Below, piece by piece: positions 16,783 through 25,922 of a stretch of 64,000 nucleotides of DNA. The stretch spans positions 28,618-92,617 of the forward strand of contig CBFIJI010000002.1 in NCBI GenBank assembly GCA_965662885.1. Reading direction: 5' to 3'. The position numbers and the translations under genes are program-made. This DNA comes from CBFIJI01 sp965662885 (GTDB lineage Bacteria > Bacteroidota > Bacteroidia > Flavobacteriales > Flavobacteriaceae). Within the stretch, counting starts at the first letter, position 1. Each line of letters begins with the position of its first letter. The notes under the pieces were generated by a model. The model made no database searches. It saw only the letters and a list, made by a program, of their open reading frames with translations, and was not told the DNA's origin.

Positions 16783-17930
16783 GTCTTGAACTGCTAGTTC
16801 CCATTGATGAAGAAGTTATACTCCACTTAGAGGGGTTGCCCAAGCAGATTTTAGGGAATACTGTTTTTATCCATTCCAAATCAAATGGCTTTCCAGAGCT
16901 TAAGGGACTTTCTTTGGCCATTATTGGGGTGAATGAAATTAGAAATAGTCATCCGCAAAGAGACCCCTATTGGCTTTCTAACTTTAGAAAATCATTCTAT
17001 CAATTATTCCCGGGAAACTGGAAGATGAAAATCGCTGATTTGGGTGATTTACCTAATGGTGAAACTACAGCAGATACTTATTTTGCATTAAAAGAAATAT
17101 GTTTACACCTTCGACAAATCAATATATTACCGATAATTGTAGGAGGAAGTCAAGATTTAATTTATCCGTTATACCAATCTTTTCAAGTTACCGAACAACT
17201 TGTAAATATTGTTTCAGTGGATAATCGCTTTGATTTTTCTGAAGACGAAGAACTTATTTCAGGTCGTTCATATATGAGTAAGATTATTATGGAAGCGCCT
17301 AATTTTTTAAACAACTATTCCAATATTGGTTATCAGAGTTTCTACTGTGCTCAAGAGGAGAAAGATTTAATGGAAAAACTGTATTTTGATGGATTACGAC
17401 TTGGAGTTGTCTTGGATGATGTAACCTTGGCAGAGCCCATTTTAAGGGATGCTGATATTGTGGGTTTTGACATGAAAGTTTTGTCTTGGCAAGCTACTGG
17501 TGATTTTGAGAAGGGTCATCCAAATGGAATTGACAGTCGAACAATTTGCTCTTTATCGAGATATGCGGGAATTAGTGACCGTGTTTCTATTTTTGGTCTT
17601 TTTGAACTCCCTGCAACTCCCCTTTTTGACCAACTTCTTGCTCAAATAGTTTGGTATTTTATTGAAGGCTTTCAATGCCGCTTTAATGAATATCCAGTCG
17701 CTGTCAGTCAAGGTTTTCTAAAATATAATGTTACATTATCAGATCGGGAAATAGTCTTTTATAAAAGTGAACTAAGTCATCGGTGGTGGATGGAAGTGTC
17801 TCATGAAAGTGAATTAAATAATAAATCGAAATCTATTGCGTTATTATCATGTACAGAAACTGATTATCAGGATGCATGTAGAGATAAGATACCAGATCGA
17901 TGGTATAATGCAATTAAAAGAATAGGTTAA
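16779..17930 (+). CDS. Arginase-fold protein with lost metal ligands (formimidoylglutamase-like)
   Basis: A 383-residue protein whose layout matches the ureohydrolase (arginase/formimidoylglutamase) fold. The three metal-binding motifs are eroded. GGxH(S/D) reads GGSQD (122-126, His to Gln). DAHxD reads DNRFD (148-152, His to Arg). DxD reads DMK (231-233, Asp to Lys). Three of the six Mn ligands are therefore gone, and hydrolase activity is unlikely. It overlaps topA by 4 bp and lies 100 bp before gldK. I recall this placement from other flavobacteria, so a structural or regulatory role linked to gliding/T9SS is possible but unproven. Confidence 0.8.
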   Translation: MSLELLVPIDEEVILHLEGLPKQILGNTVFIHSKSNGFPELKGLSLAIIGVNEIRNSHPQRDPYWLSNFRKSFYQLFPGNWKMKIADLGDLPNGETTADTYFALKEICLHLRQINILPIIVGGSQDLIYPLYQSFQVTEQLVNIVSVDNRFDFSEDEELISGRSYMSKIIMEAPNFLNNYSNIGYQSFYCAQEEKDLMEKLYFDGLRLGVVLDDVTLAEPILRDADIVGFDMKVLSWQATGDFEKGHPNGIDSRTICSLSRYAGISDRVSIFGLFELPATPLFDQLLAQIVWYFIEGFQCRFNEYPVAVSQGFLKYNVTLSDREIVFYKSELSHRWWMEVSHESELNNKSKSIALLSCTETDYQDACRDKIPDRWYNAIKRIG

Positions 17931-18030
17931 CAGATGTATAGTTAACAAAAAATGTATTTTTATTTATCTACACATTAAAATTAGGTAGATTTACGAATGA
18001 AAATTTAAAATAGGGTTAAAATAAAAGTTA

Positions 18031-19401
18031 ATGAGAAGAATTTTCGCTGTAATAACAGTCTCTTTGATTTTGTTTTCTTGTGGACAGAAGAGTCGTGGCG
18101 AGTTGACAGGAGTTAAACAAAAAAAGTGGTTTGGTGAAAAGCCATATGGAATGACATTAATAGAAGGAGGATCCTATGTCATGGGTAAATCTGATGACGA
18201 CATTGCTCAACTTCAAAATGCTAAAGCGAGAACCGTTACCGTTCCTTGGTTCTATATGGATGAAACGGAAATAACCAATGGTGAATACAAACAATTTGTT
18301 CATTGGGTAAAAGACTCCATAGCCCTTGCCTTGTTAGCAATAAAGGTAGAAGAACTAGATTTAGGCCCTGACAGTGATGGAATTGGAGAGTATGCTTTTA
18401 AAGATGCTGACACGGCCGATTTGAGTGAATTTCAAAAATATATGAAAGCCAATTATTTCGATTTGAATGAAGGTTATGAAGGGAGAGCATTGAATCGTGA
18501 GGCTAAGATTGTTTGGGATACCAAAGACTATGTTGACCAAAATTATGCCGAAGTTATGGACTCCCTTTATCTTCCTCCAGATCAATGGTATAATGGTGAA
18601 ATGAAGTTAGATGTTTCAAAACTTATCTATAGCTACACTTGGTTTGATTCTGAAGGTGCTGCTCGAGAATCACGACGAACTAAAAAACAATTTATTGATC
18701 GTGCTCCTTTTATCAAAAAGGAAGAAATACAGATTTATCCCGATACCACGGTATGGATTAAGGACTTTACCTACTCCTATAATGAGCCTATGCACAATGA
18801 CTATTTTTCTCACCCAGCATATGAAGACTATCCAGTGGTTGGTGTATCATGGCATCAGGCAGTTGCCTTTTGTAATTGGAGAACCAATTACAAAAATGGA
18901 TTTCAAAAAGATAAAGGAAAACCACAAGTCAATAGGTTTCGTCTTCCCAGTGAATCGGAATGGGAATATGCAGCACGAGGTGGAATAGCATCTGGGGTTT
19001 ACCCTTGGGGATCTCCTTATCTGGTTGATGATACGGGTTGTTTTTTAGCAAACTTCAAACCCCTAAGAGGAAATTATGCCGCAGATCAAGCTGTTTATAC
19101 TACAGAAGCTAAATCGTATTTTCCAAACGACTATAATTTGTATAATATGGCTGGAAATGTAGCTGAATGGACAAACTCTTCTTACGATTCTGGTTCTTAT
19201 GAGTACGTAGCTTCTCTTAATCCGAACATATCTTTTGAAAATGAGGGTAGAAAAGTAGTTCGTGGTGGTTCTTGGAAAGACGTTGCTTATTTTTTAAGGG
19301 TAAGTTCAAGAGATTACGAATATTCGGATACCGCAAGAAGTTATATTGGCTTTAGAACAGTTCAGGACTATTTGGGGTCTCCAAAAATTAAACTTAAATA
19401 A
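18031..19401 (+). CDS. gldK: Gliding motility / T9SS lipoprotein GldK
   Basis: A 456-residue lipoprotein (signal MRRIFAVITVSLILFSC, Cys17) with a formylglycine-generating-enzyme (FGE-sulfatase) fold starting near MTLIEGGSYVMGKSDDD. The later blocks FRLPSESEWEYAARGG, NMAGNVAEWTNSS and VVRGGSWKD are typical of the fold. GldK (PorK) forms the outer-membrane-associated periplasmic ring of the type IX secretion system with GldN. It lies directly upstream of gldLMN. A 100-bp upstream gap probably carries the promoter; TAGATTTA at 17976 is a near match only. Confidence 0.96.
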   Translation: MRRIFAVITVSLILFSCGQKSRGELTGVKQKKWFGEKPYGMTLIEGGSYVMGKSDDDIAQLQNAKARTVTVPWFYMDETEITNGEYKQFVHWVKDSIALALLAIKVEELDLGPDSDGIGEYAFKDADTADLSEFQKYMKANYFDLNEGYEGRALNREAKIVWDTKDYVDQNYAEVMDSLYLPPDQWYNGEMKLDVSKLIYSYTWFDSEGAARESRRTKKQFIDRAPFIKKEEIQIYPDTTVWIKDFTYSYNEPMHNDYFSHPAYEDYPVVGVSWHQAVAFCNWRTNYKNGFQKDKGKPQVNRFRLPSESEWEYAARGGIASGVYPWGSPYLVDDTGCFLANFKPLRGNYAADQAVYTTEAKSYFPNDYNLYNMAGNVAEWTNSSYDSGSYEYVASLNPNISFENEGRKVVRGGSWKDVAYFLRVSSRDYEYSDTARSYIGFRTVQDYLGSPKIKLK

Positions 19402-19437
19402 AAATAGATCGATCAAAATTAAATATATTTTAAAAAA

Positions 19438-20106
19438 ATGGAAAAAAGGTTAAGAAATAAAATTCTACTTCACATGCTTTACGGCTTTGGTGCTGCCGTT
19501 GTAATTATAGGAGCGTTGTTTAAAATCCTTCACTTAGAAGTAGGTCCGCTAACAGGTGGATTAGTCTTAGGAATTGGATTGGGTACAGAAGCAATAATAT
19601 TTTGTATAGCAGCACTTGATACTAGTGATATAAAAGAAGAACACGAAAGTTATGTTAAAGCCCAAGAAGGGGAGCAAATAATTAAAGGGAATAATGATGA
19701 TGGCTTATCTGAAAAACTAGATCAAATGTTAGCAGATGCTAAACTAGATGTTGCATTAATGGAAAAACTTACTGGGAGTATTACCGATTTTCAAAGTACG
19801 GTTGAATCGCTTAGCCCAATGGCAAATGCAATTTCTTCAACGACTTCCTATTCAGAAAAATTATCAGAAGCTACTGTGAGTATCGATGATTTAAATGATG
19901 CTTATAAAAAACAAGTCGATGTAATAAATGATCAAGTATCTATTCAATCAGATCGTTTGGAAATGGCTAAAAGCAATACTGAGCTTGATGAAGAAACATA
20001 TCAAAAAGCGGAAAGCTTAAAAGCCCAAATTGATGCGTTATCTGAAAACCTCAATGCTTTGAATCAAGTTTATGCAGGAATGTTATCTGCTATGAATAAA
20101 AACTAA
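19438..20106 (+). CDS. gldL: Gliding motility / T9SS motor protein GldL
   Basis: A 222-residue inner-membrane protein. Two membrane helices (about residues 11-32 and 38-58) bracket the family motif KILHLEVGP. The second helix holds the buried Glu51 (GLGTEAIIF), equivalent to the glutamate implicated in proton-driven rotation of the GldL5-GldM2 motor. A long cytoplasmic helical tail follows. It lies 36 bp after gldK and 4 bp before gldM. Confidence 0.97.
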   Translation: MEKRLRNKILLHMLYGFGAAVVIIGALFKILHLEVGPLTGGLVLGIGLGTEAIIFCIAALDTSDIKEEHESYVKAQEGEQIIKGNNDDGLSEKLDQMLADAKLDVALMEKLTGSITDFQSTVESLSPMANAISSTTSYSEKLSEATVSIDDLNDAYKKQVDVINDQVSIQSDRLEMAKSNTELDEETYQKAESLKAQIDALSENLNALNQVYAGMLSAMNKN

Positions 20107-20110
20107 TAAC

Positions 20111-21697
20111 ATGGCAGGAGCAAAGGAGACACCAAGGCAGAAAATGATCAGCCTGATGTATTTGGTTTTTATTGCCATGCTTGCATTAAATGTAAGTAAA
20201 GAAGTATTGGAGGGTTTTGGTCAAATGTTTGTAAAACTTGAAAAATCAACCGATAGGGCAACTATGGGGAATCAAATATTCTATGATAAAATAGAAACGA
20301 ATGCCCGGGAGAAAAAAGGGGATTGGATTCAAAACAATGAAATTGCTATTCGTGTAAAAAATTCTTCAGACAAACTTTTTAATAAAATTGAAGATATACA
20401 AGAGAGAATGGTTGTTAAGATACGTGAAAAAGATCCTGAATTAAAGGAATACGACCGAATGGATACTAGTGATGAACTGGATCTTATTCTTTTTAAAGCA
20501 GAGGGTCCTTCAGAGGAGGGACTCGAATTATGGCAAACTATAAATGACTATAGAAAAGAAACGGGAGAAGTTTTTGAACGTGCTGGAGTACCCGAAAGCG
20601 TCAACGTAATTAATGAACGCTTTTTTATTGGAGACGAAAATGGAGATGTGATTAATTCAGACGGAACATCTCAAACATGGCTTTCCAGTAACTTTGAGGG
20701 ATTCCCACTAATTTCTTCTTTAGCAAAACTCGCCTTAATTCAGAATGATATCCGTCAAACGGAAAATGAAATCTTGTCTACTCTTTTGGGGAATAAACTT
20801 GAAATGGAAACCAATGTCAATGAGTCCAATTACATTACACTTTTGGATATGGACAAAGGCGCTTATTACCAAGGAGAAACTTTTGATGGAAGTATACTAT
20901 TAGGGAGAAGAGGAGGAACTCAAAATCCTAATTCTGTGGATATTTCTTTGGATGGTAGAAAATTAAGTGAAAACCAGTATAAATTAATCCCAGGCGGAAT
21001 TAAACTTAATGTTAATGCTGGAAATCCAGGCGACCATCTACTTGAAGGAGATTTAATTTTTTTAAATGAAGGAGTGGTTTCTAAAATTCCAGTTTCTCAA
21101 AGTTATACGGTCATTTCAAAACCAAATTCTGCGGTAATTTCTGCCGATAAAATGAATGTAGTTTATCGTGGTGTTGACAACCCAATGACCATATCTATTC
21201 CTGGCATTCAAAATAGTAAAGTGAAAGCTTCTGCTGTTGGCTTAAGTAAAGTTTCGGGAAGTAAGTATCTTATGAAACCTGATAGAGGTCGTGAAGTGAC
21301 CATTACGGCAAGTGGTGTTTTACCTGATGGACAAGCCGTGAAAACAACTACATTGTTTAGAATTAAAGATATTCCAAGCCCAACAGGAACTGTTCGTGGA
21401 GAAATTGGAAGTATTTCGATTCCAAAGTCAAACTTAGCCATTTCCACTATTGGAGCAGTCTTAGAAGACTTTGATTTCGATATTGAACTAGAAACAGTTA
21501 GTTTCAAGTTTAAAGTCCCAGGACAACCAACCATTCAGGTTAGAGGGAATAAGCTTGATGCACGAGCTAAAAGTGCTTTGCGTAGAGCTAAGGCTGGACA
21601 AACAGTTCAGATTTTTGATATTAAAGTGAGAAATCCAAAAAAACCGAATTATCGATTTAAAAAGGTATCCCCGGTTATTTGTGATCTCGTAAATTAA
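20111..21697 (+). CDS. gldM: Gliding motility / T9SS motor protein GldM
   Basis: A 528-residue protein with one N-terminal membrane helix (MISLMYLVFIAMLALNVSKEVLEGF, about residues 11-34) and a long periplasmic part made of four domains. The first is helical, and the others are beta-rich (FDGSILLGRRGG, VVYRGVDNPMTISIPG, FKFKVPGQPTIQVRGN). GldM is the rotating shaft that reaches from GldL to the GldKN ring. Length is close to the F. johnsoniae protein (about 515). Confidence 0.97.
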   Translation: MAGAKETPRQKMISLMYLVFIAMLALNVSKEVLEGFGQMFVKLEKSTDRATMGNQIFYDKIETNAREKKGDWIQNNEIAIRVKNSSDKLFNKIEDIQERMVVKIREKDPELKEYDRMDTSDELDLILFKAEGPSEEGLELWQTINDYRKETGEVFERAGVPESVNVINERFFIGDENGDVINSDGTSQTWLSSNFEGFPLISSLAKLALIQNDIRQTENEILSTLLGNKLEMETNVNESNYITLLDMDKGAYYQGETFDGSILLGRRGGTQNPNSVDISLDGRKLSENQYKLIPGGIKLNVNAGNPGDHLLEGDLIFLNEGVVSKIPVSQSYTVISKPNSAVISADKMNVVYRGVDNPMTISIPGIQNSKVKASAVGLSKVSGSKYLMKPDRGREVTITASGVLPDGQAVKTTTLFRIKDIPSPTGTVRGEIGSISIPKSNLAISTIGAVLEDFDFDIELETVSFKFKVPGQPTIQVRGNKLDARAKSALRRAKAGQTVQIFDIKVRNPKKPNYRFKKVSPVICDLVN

Positions 21698-21708
21698 AAT
21701 TTTTCATC

Positions 21709-22605
21709 ATGACTTCAAGCAGGTTATATTTTTTATTGTTTTTTATCCTATTTTCAATAGGCTTAAGTGCCCAAAGTAATTTGCTTAATGCTGCGGTACC
21801 TCAAGAAGTTGGCCAATTGAATGAACAGCAAGCAAATGCGAACCTTGAAGCACCAATTCCTTATGGTTACGTTGATGATCGTGATGTATTTTGGTCGCGT
21901 ACAATTTGGGAAATTGTCGATCTTAATGAACGGATTAATTTCCCCTATTATTATCCAACCGACACCCTTAATTTGGGAAGTAATCGTCGTTCACTTTTCG
22001 ATATTTTAAAACGTGGTATTAGATCGAAAGAAATCACGGAAGTTTATAAATCTTCTTATTTCAGAGAAAAATTATCGTTTGATGAAATTGCAGAAACCTT
22101 GGTGGCTATTGATACTACCGATCAGGGGTATGATCAATACAATGCTGGAGAAGCTGTAGACCCTCAATTTATTACTAGACGAAATATTACGGCTGCGGAA
22201 ATTGAACAATATAGAATTAAAGGGACTTGGTATTTTGATAAAAGGATTGGGGAAATGAAATACCGAATTTTAGGGATAGCACCTGTAGCTCCTGATGTTA
22301 ATTTTTTAGATGGTTCTCCAGAGGAACAAGATTTAGTTGAACTTTTTTGGGTGTGGTATCCTAATGCACGCATTCCATTAAACAATATGAAAGTATTCAA
22401 TTCCAAAAATTCATCTCAGCAAATTTCCTTTGATCACATGCTTAATTCAAGACGATTTAGTGGTCTAATTTATCGGGAAGAGAATGTTCATGAAGATCGT
22501 CAGATTAAAGATTATATTTATGAAGATGCACTTCGCCAGCTTTTGGAATCCGAGAGAATCAAAACCTTAATTCGAGATTTTGAACTCGATATGTGGAACA
22601 ATTGA
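21709..22605 (+). CDS. gldN: Gliding motility / T9SS protein GldN
   Basis: A 298-residue exported protein with a cleavable signal peptide (MTSSRLYFLLFFILFSIGLSAQ). Family blocks YVDDRDVFWSRTIWEIVDLNERINFP, quoted here only in part as DVFWSRTIWEIVDLNE, and KGTWYFDKRIGEMKYRILG are clear. GldN (PorN) forms the periplasmic ring with GldK. It ends the gldKLMN operon 11 bp after gldM and is followed by a strong terminator. Confidence 0.96.
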   Translation: MTSSRLYFLLFFILFSIGLSAQSNLLNAAVPQEVGQLNEQQANANLEAPIPYGYVDDRDVFWSRTIWEIVDLNERINFPYYYPTDTLNLGSNRRSLFDILKRGIRSKEITEVYKSSYFREKLSFDEIAETLVAIDTTDQGYDQYNAGEAVDPQFITRRNITAAEIEQYRIKGTWYFDKRIGEMKYRILGIAPVAPDVNFLDGSPEEQDLVELFWVWYPNARIPLNNMKVFNSKNSSQQISFDHMLNSRRFSGLIYREENVHEDRQIKDYIYEDALRQLLESERIKTLIRDFELDMWNN

Positions 22606-22626
22606 TGACAAAAATATAAATCATTT

Positions 22627-22653
22627 AAACGCTGCCATGTGCAGCGTTTTTTT
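22627..22653 (+). terminator. Rho-independent terminator after gldN
   Basis: AAACGCTGC / GCAGCGTTT forms a perfect 9-bp stem (22627-22635 with 22641-22649) around a 5-base loop and runs into a T7 tract. It starts 21 bp after the gldN stop codon. Confidence 0.9.
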
Positions 22654-22657
22654 ATAC

Positions 22658-22665
22658 TATTTTTG
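22658..22665 (+). promoter_or_regulatory. Candidate -7 element before the FAD oxidoreductase
   Basis: TATTTTTG is an exact TAnnTTTG match just after the gldN terminator. Transcription starting about 7 bp downstream would give a leader of only 5-7 nt before the TTG start codon at 22679. No clear -33 TTG is present. Confidence 0.35.
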
Positions 22666-22678
22666 AAAAAAAATAACT

Positions 22679-23737
22679 TTGAAGCATTCAATTATTGTGG
22701 GTTATGGACTTGCTGGGCTAGCTTATGCATCTCAAATGAAACTTCATGAAAAGGATTTTGTCATCATAGATACTCCAAAGTGGAATGCTACACGTAAAGC
22801 AGCAGGAGTAATGAACCCCACTGTTTTAAAACGCTATACCTTGGCTTGGAATGCGAATCAATTTATGGTGTATGCTCAAGATTTTTATACCCGCTTAGAG
22901 GGTCATCTAAAAAGAACAATCCTTGAGCGTATTTCTATCCATCGACATTTTTTAAATCAGACCGAACAAAATAATTGGGCTACTGCAAGTAATTCAATAG
23001 CATTACAACCCTATTTAGATTCCAATTTTTCAACGGACATGGCACCCACTTACAAAGGTAGTCATGGTTATGGTAGTGTTAAAAACACTGGTCGATTACC
23101 AACAAGTACAACACTAGAAGTATTTAAAGCAACCTTAAATTCGGAGGAATTTATTTCAAGTGAATTTGACTATGATGCCGTTAAAATTCATGACAATCAC
23201 ATAGAATACAAAAACATCAAAGCACAATATCTTGTTTTTTGCGAAGGCTTTGGACTGAAAAAGAACCCTTTCTTCAATACGTTGCCCTTAATTGGTTCAA
23301 AAGGAGAACTCCTTTTGATTAAAGCGCCATTACTTCCACGGGATAGTATAATCAAAGCCCATGGGATTTTTATTGTCCCCGTAGAAAATGATAATTTTTG
23401 GATTGGTGCCACCTTTAATCGGAAAGATAAAACCACCTCACCCACTCAAGAAGGTAAGGATTGGTTACTCAAAAAATTACATCAAACAGTAGACGTCCCT
23501 TTTGAAATTGTACAGCAAAATGTTTGTATTCGACCTACCGTAGCTGATCGAAGACCACTTCTAGGACAACATCCAATACATAAGAGACTCTATTTGTTTA
23601 ACGGTCTTGGAACTCGTGGAGTCCTAATGTCCCCCTTATTATCACATTGGCTTTTTGATTTTATCACTGTTGGAACACCGCTTCCCGAAGCAGTCAATTT
23701 GAGTCGCTTTGATTCTATAACCCTTTCAAAAAAATAG
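22679..23737 (+). CDS. FAD-dependent oxidoreductase, DAO family
   Basis: A 352-residue flavoprotein. It begins with a Rossmann dinucleotide motif (SIIVGYGLAGLAYASQ), then RKAAGVMNPTVLKRYTLAW and a C-terminal FAD block VCIRPTVADRRPLLGQHP plus NGLGTRGVLMSP, as in D-amino-acid/glycine oxidase-like enzymes. The substrate is unknown. The start codon is TTG at 22679; no ATG or GTG fits better because the Rossmann strand starts only four residues later. It lies 8 bp before the ABC-F gene. Confidence 0.85.
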   Translation: MKHSIIVGYGLAGLAYASQMKLHEKDFVIIDTPKWNATRKAAGVMNPTVLKRYTLAWNANQFMVYAQDFYTRLEGHLKRTILERISIHRHFLNQTEQNNWATASNSIALQPYLDSNFSTDMAPTYKGSHGYGSVKNTGRLPTSTTLEVFKATLNSEEFISSEFDYDAVKIHDNHIEYKNIKAQYLVFCEGFGLKKNPFFNTLPLIGSKGELLLIKAPLLPRDSIIKAHGIFIVPVENDNFWIGATFNRKDKTTSPTQEGKDWLLKKLHQTVDVPFEIVQQNVCIRPTVADRRPLLGQHPIHKRLYLFNGLGTRGVLMSPLLSHWLFDFITVGTPLPEAVNLSRFDSITLSKK

Positions 23738-23744
23738 TACCCTT

Positions 23745-25661
23745 ATGCTCAGTGTTCAAGATTTTACAGTTTCTTTTGGTGGTGATGTTCTTTTTGAATC
23801 CGTTTCTTTTCGTTTAGGGAGTGGTGACCGTGTTGGACTAATTGGGAAAAATGGGGCTGGAAAATCTACCCTATTAAAACTTTTAGCACAAGAAAATAAC
23901 CCAACTTCTGGAAGTTTGGCGCTAGAAAAAGGGTGCTCCATTGGGTACCTTCCACAAGATTTGGATTTTCAAAGTGGAAGAACCGTCCTAGAGGAGGCCT
24001 ATCAGGCATTTGAAGAAATTCAGTCGATTGAAAAACGGTTAGAAGAAATCCATAAGATTATGGAACAGACGACAGACTTTGAAAGTGAAGCTTATTTAGC
24101 TGTTTTGGATGAGTTAACAGAAAAAAACACCCGATATGAAATTATTGGGGGCTATCATTATCAAGCAATAACCGAACGAATATTAACGGGTTTAGGGTTT
24201 ACCTCAGAAAATTTTAATCAACTAACCGACGAATTTTCTGGAGGCTGGCGTATGCGAATTGAGTTGGCAAAGTTACTGCTTAATGATCACGATGTTCTTT
24301 TATTGGATGAACCCACCAACCATTTGGATATCGACTCCATCATTTGGTTAGAACAGTTTTTAAAAAAATATCGTGGAGCGGTTGTTTTGGTATCCCACGA
24401 CCGTATGTTTTTAGATCAGGTTACTAACCGAACAATAGAAATTATTCAGAAACAGATTTTTGACTTTAAAAAATCGTATTCTAATTATATGGTTTTAAGG
24501 GCTGAATTAAGAGAACAACAGTTGGCTGCTCACAAAAATCAAGAAAAGCAAATTCAACAAACAGAAAAATTGATTGAGCGGTTTCGTGCAAAAGCATCTA
24601 AAGCAAGTATGGCCCAATCACTGATGAAAAAACTAGATAAAATTGATCGAATTGCTATTGATCCTGAAGATAACAGAACCATGAAACTTCATTTTCCAGT
24701 TGCCATTCAACCCGGGAAAATTATTCTTGAGGCAAAAAATATTTCAAAAGTTTACGGTGCTAAAAAAGTACTCTCAGACATCGATTTAAACGTTATTCGA
24801 GGAGCTAAAATGGCATTTGTGGGGCAGAATGGACAAGGAAAATCTACACTTGCTAAAATTTTAGTCAATGAACTGGAACACCACGGTCAACTGAAGTTAG
24901 GGCATCAAGTGCAATTGGGTTACTTTGCCCAAAATCAATCCTCTTATTTAGACCCTTCTAAAACTATTCTTGAAACGGTTGAAGATGCTGCAACAGAGGA
25001 AAATCGAAGTCGTGTTCGCGATATGCTCGGGGCTTTTTTATTTCAAGGGGATACTGTTGAAAAACAGGTTGTTGTTTTATCAGGAGGAGAAAGAAACCGT
25101 TTGGCCTTATGTAAACTCCTTTTACAGCCCTTCAATGTGTTGATTATGGATGAGCCTACTAATCATCTTGATATCGCTTCCAAAAATGTATTAAAAGAGG
25201 CCCTTATTAAATTTCAAGGAACCTTAATTTTGGTTTCTCACGACCGTGATTTTTTACAGGGACTTTGCAATGAAATCATCGAATTTAAAGATCAAAAAAT
25301 TAAATCTTATATCGGTGAAATCAAAGAATACCTTGAACAGAAAAAAATAGACTCATTGGTTGAACTGGAAAAAAATCAAGAGGTAAAAAAGAAAAAGGTC
25401 AAAGAAAAAGAAGGGAATGATTATCAACTTCAAAAACAAACACGTTCCCTTCAAAATAAACTTTCAAAAACAGAAAAGGAAATCTCTAGTTTAGAAAAAG
25501 AGATTAAAACCATTGATGTTGAATTGGATATTAACTATGACGCAGTTATTAGTCAGCCTAACTTTTTTGACAATTACCAAAACAAGAAAAAACGGTTGGA
25601 ACAATTGATGGAAAACTGGGAAAAACTCCAACTCCAATTGGAAGAAATAACGAGCACATAA
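23745..25661 (+). CDS. ABC-F family ATPase
   Basis: A 638-residue protein with two tandem nucleotide-binding domains and no membrane segments. Walker A motifs are GKNGAGKST and GQNGQGKST, signatures FSGGWRMR and LSGGERNR, and Walker B LLLDEPTNHLDI and LIMDEPTNHLDI. A Lys/Gln-rich interdomain linker sits at about residues 240-300, and a C-terminal coiled coil (TEKEISSLEKEIKTIDVELD) follows, as in Uup/YheS-type translation factors. It probably acts on the ribosome. It is followed 1 bp later by a CPXCG gene. Confidence 0.93.
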   Translation: MLSVQDFTVSFGGDVLFESVSFRLGSGDRVGLIGKNGAGKSTLLKLLAQENNPTSGSLALEKGCSIGYLPQDLDFQSGRTVLEEAYQAFEEIQSIEKRLEEIHKIMEQTTDFESEAYLAVLDELTEKNTRYEIIGGYHYQAITERILTGLGFTSENFNQLTDEFSGGWRMRIELAKLLLNDHDVLLLDEPTNHLDIDSIIWLEQFLKKYRGAVVLVSHDRMFLDQVTNRTIEIIQKQIFDFKKSYSNYMVLRAELREQQLAAHKNQEKQIQQTEKLIERFRAKASKASMAQSLMKKLDKIDRIAIDPEDNRTMKLHFPVAIQPGKIILEAKNISKVYGAKKVLSDIDLNVIRGAKMAFVGQNGQGKSTLAKILVNELEHHGQLKLGHQVQLGYFAQNQSSYLDPSKTILETVEDAATEENRSRVRDMLGAFLFQGDTVEKQVVVLSGGERNRLALCKLLLQPFNVLIMDEPTNHLDIASKNVLKEALIKFQGTLILVSHDRDFLQGLCNEIIEFKDQKIKSYIGEIKEYLEQKKIDSLVELEKNQEVKKKKVKEKEGNDYQLQKQTRSLQNKLSKTEKEISSLEKEIKTIDVELDINYDAVISQPNFFDNYQNKKKRLEQLMENWEKLQLQLEEITST

Positions 25662-25662
25662 A

Positions 25663-25851
25663 ATGGAGGAACATTTTTTTCAATGCCCTTATTGTTGGGA
25701 AACCATCTCCATGCTGTTGGATTCTTCCATTGGTCAGGATACGTATATCGAAGATTGCGAAGTATGCTGTCACCCCATTCAGATTCACTATCAATTTGAC
25801 GATCAGACCTTGTCTCAATTTTCAGCGACTTCAACTGAAGAGGGATTTTAA
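25663..25851 (+). CDS. CPXCG-motif cysteine-rich small protein
   Basis: A 62-residue protein with two zinc-knuckle pairs: CPYC at residues 8-11 (followed by WE rather than the usual GE) and CEVC at 32-35, with an extra Cys36. The acidic middle and the tail match the small CPXCG-motif family. Its function is unknown; zinc binding is likely. It starts 1 bp after the ABC-F gene, so the two are co-transcribed. Confidence 0.85.
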   Translation: MEEHFFQCPYCWETISMLLDSSIGQDTYIEDCEVCCHPIQIHYQFDDQTLSQFSATSTEEGF

Positions 25852-25922
25852 AACTTAACTTCAAAGAACTGTAACATTTGACTTTTTAAGGCGTCCTATT
25901 AGCAACTCTTATAACCTACAAA

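Noticed and set aside
16779..17930. Active formimidoylglutamase for histidine breakdown
   Set aside because: Three metal ligands are replaced and no hut genes lie nearby.
18031..19401. GldK as a formylglycine-generating enzyme for the two sulfatases
   Set aside because: It has the FGE fold, but its place before gldLMN and its lipoprotein signal identify it as the T9SS ring component, not a maturase.
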